Shown: one piece after another, positions 5,879 through 5,929 of the stretch
How positions within the stretch are numbered: position 1 is the first letter of the stretch
Layout of the letters: the number at the start of each line of letters is the position of its first letter
DNA from: CAYURR01 sp964446745
GTDB taxonomy: Bacteria > Bacillota > Clostridia > Lachnospirales > WQUN01
DNA length: 5,929 bases
Direction: 5' to 3'
Assembly: GCA_964446745.1 (NCBI GenBank)
Contig: CAYURR010000180.1
Span: 1-5,929 of the forward strand
Notes under the pieces: generated by a model
What the model saw: only the letters and a program-made list of their open reading frames with translations
The model's database searches: none
What the model was told of the DNA's origin: nothing
Made by a program: the position numbers and the translations under genes

Positions 5879-5929
5879 GTGTACCTCCTAAATATGATTT
5901 GAATACGGTTCGGAATATACAATATAAGC

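Overview
The window looks like chromosomal DNA of a Bacillota (Firmicutes), probably Clostridia-like, bacterium. The base composition is moderate and the Shine-Dalgarno (SD) sites are purine-rich. There is an extracytoplasmic WG-repeat lipoprotein and a tiny membrane peptide resembling the Firmicute holin-like toxins. The genus cannot be read from the sequence alone.

Layout. (1) 80-3590, + strand: two overlapping genes encode the two half-transporters of a heterodimeric type IV ABC exporter. The first has a degenerate ATP site (Asp at the catalytic Glu position, altered Q-loop). The second has a consensus Walker B but a non-standard signature (LSSGE). The two sets of changes fall into one composite ATP site, as in BmrC/BmrD or TM287/288. 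(2) 3591-3956: a 366-bp gap without an obvious large gene, which I read as a compact type I toxin-antitoxin locus. A 34-aa single-span membrane peptide lies on the - strand (3735-3839) behind a perfect AGGAGG site that is buried in a GAAA-capped hairpin. An antisense RNA of about 130 nt appears to run on the + strand (about 3633-3762), with its own promoter-like and terminator-like elements. A 12-bp perfect inverted repeat would let the 5' leader and 3' tail of the toxin mRNA pair. (3) 3957-4532, + strand: a 191-aa P-loop kinase-like protein of unknown substrate. (4) 4552-4667: a long imperfect palindrome whose arms are built from about 10-bp repeats of CACGGAT. It lies between convergent genes and probably terminates both. 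(5) 4682-5878, - strand: a lipoprotein with eight WG-type repeats plus a final partial one, at an almost exact 35-residue period.

How the parts relate. The exporter genes are translationally coupled and should form one complex. No strong terminator stands between them and the toxin locus, so exporter transcripts may read into the antisense RNA region and add to toxin repression. The kinase and the toxin diverge from a shared region of about 100 bp. The kinase and the lipoprotein converge on the palindrome, and no functional link between them is evident. The toxin-antitoxin locus is the most noteworthy content. It rests on the small ORF, its SD hairpin, opposed terminators and the long-range repeat, all visible in the sequence. 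Toxicity and the existence of the RNAs are inferred.
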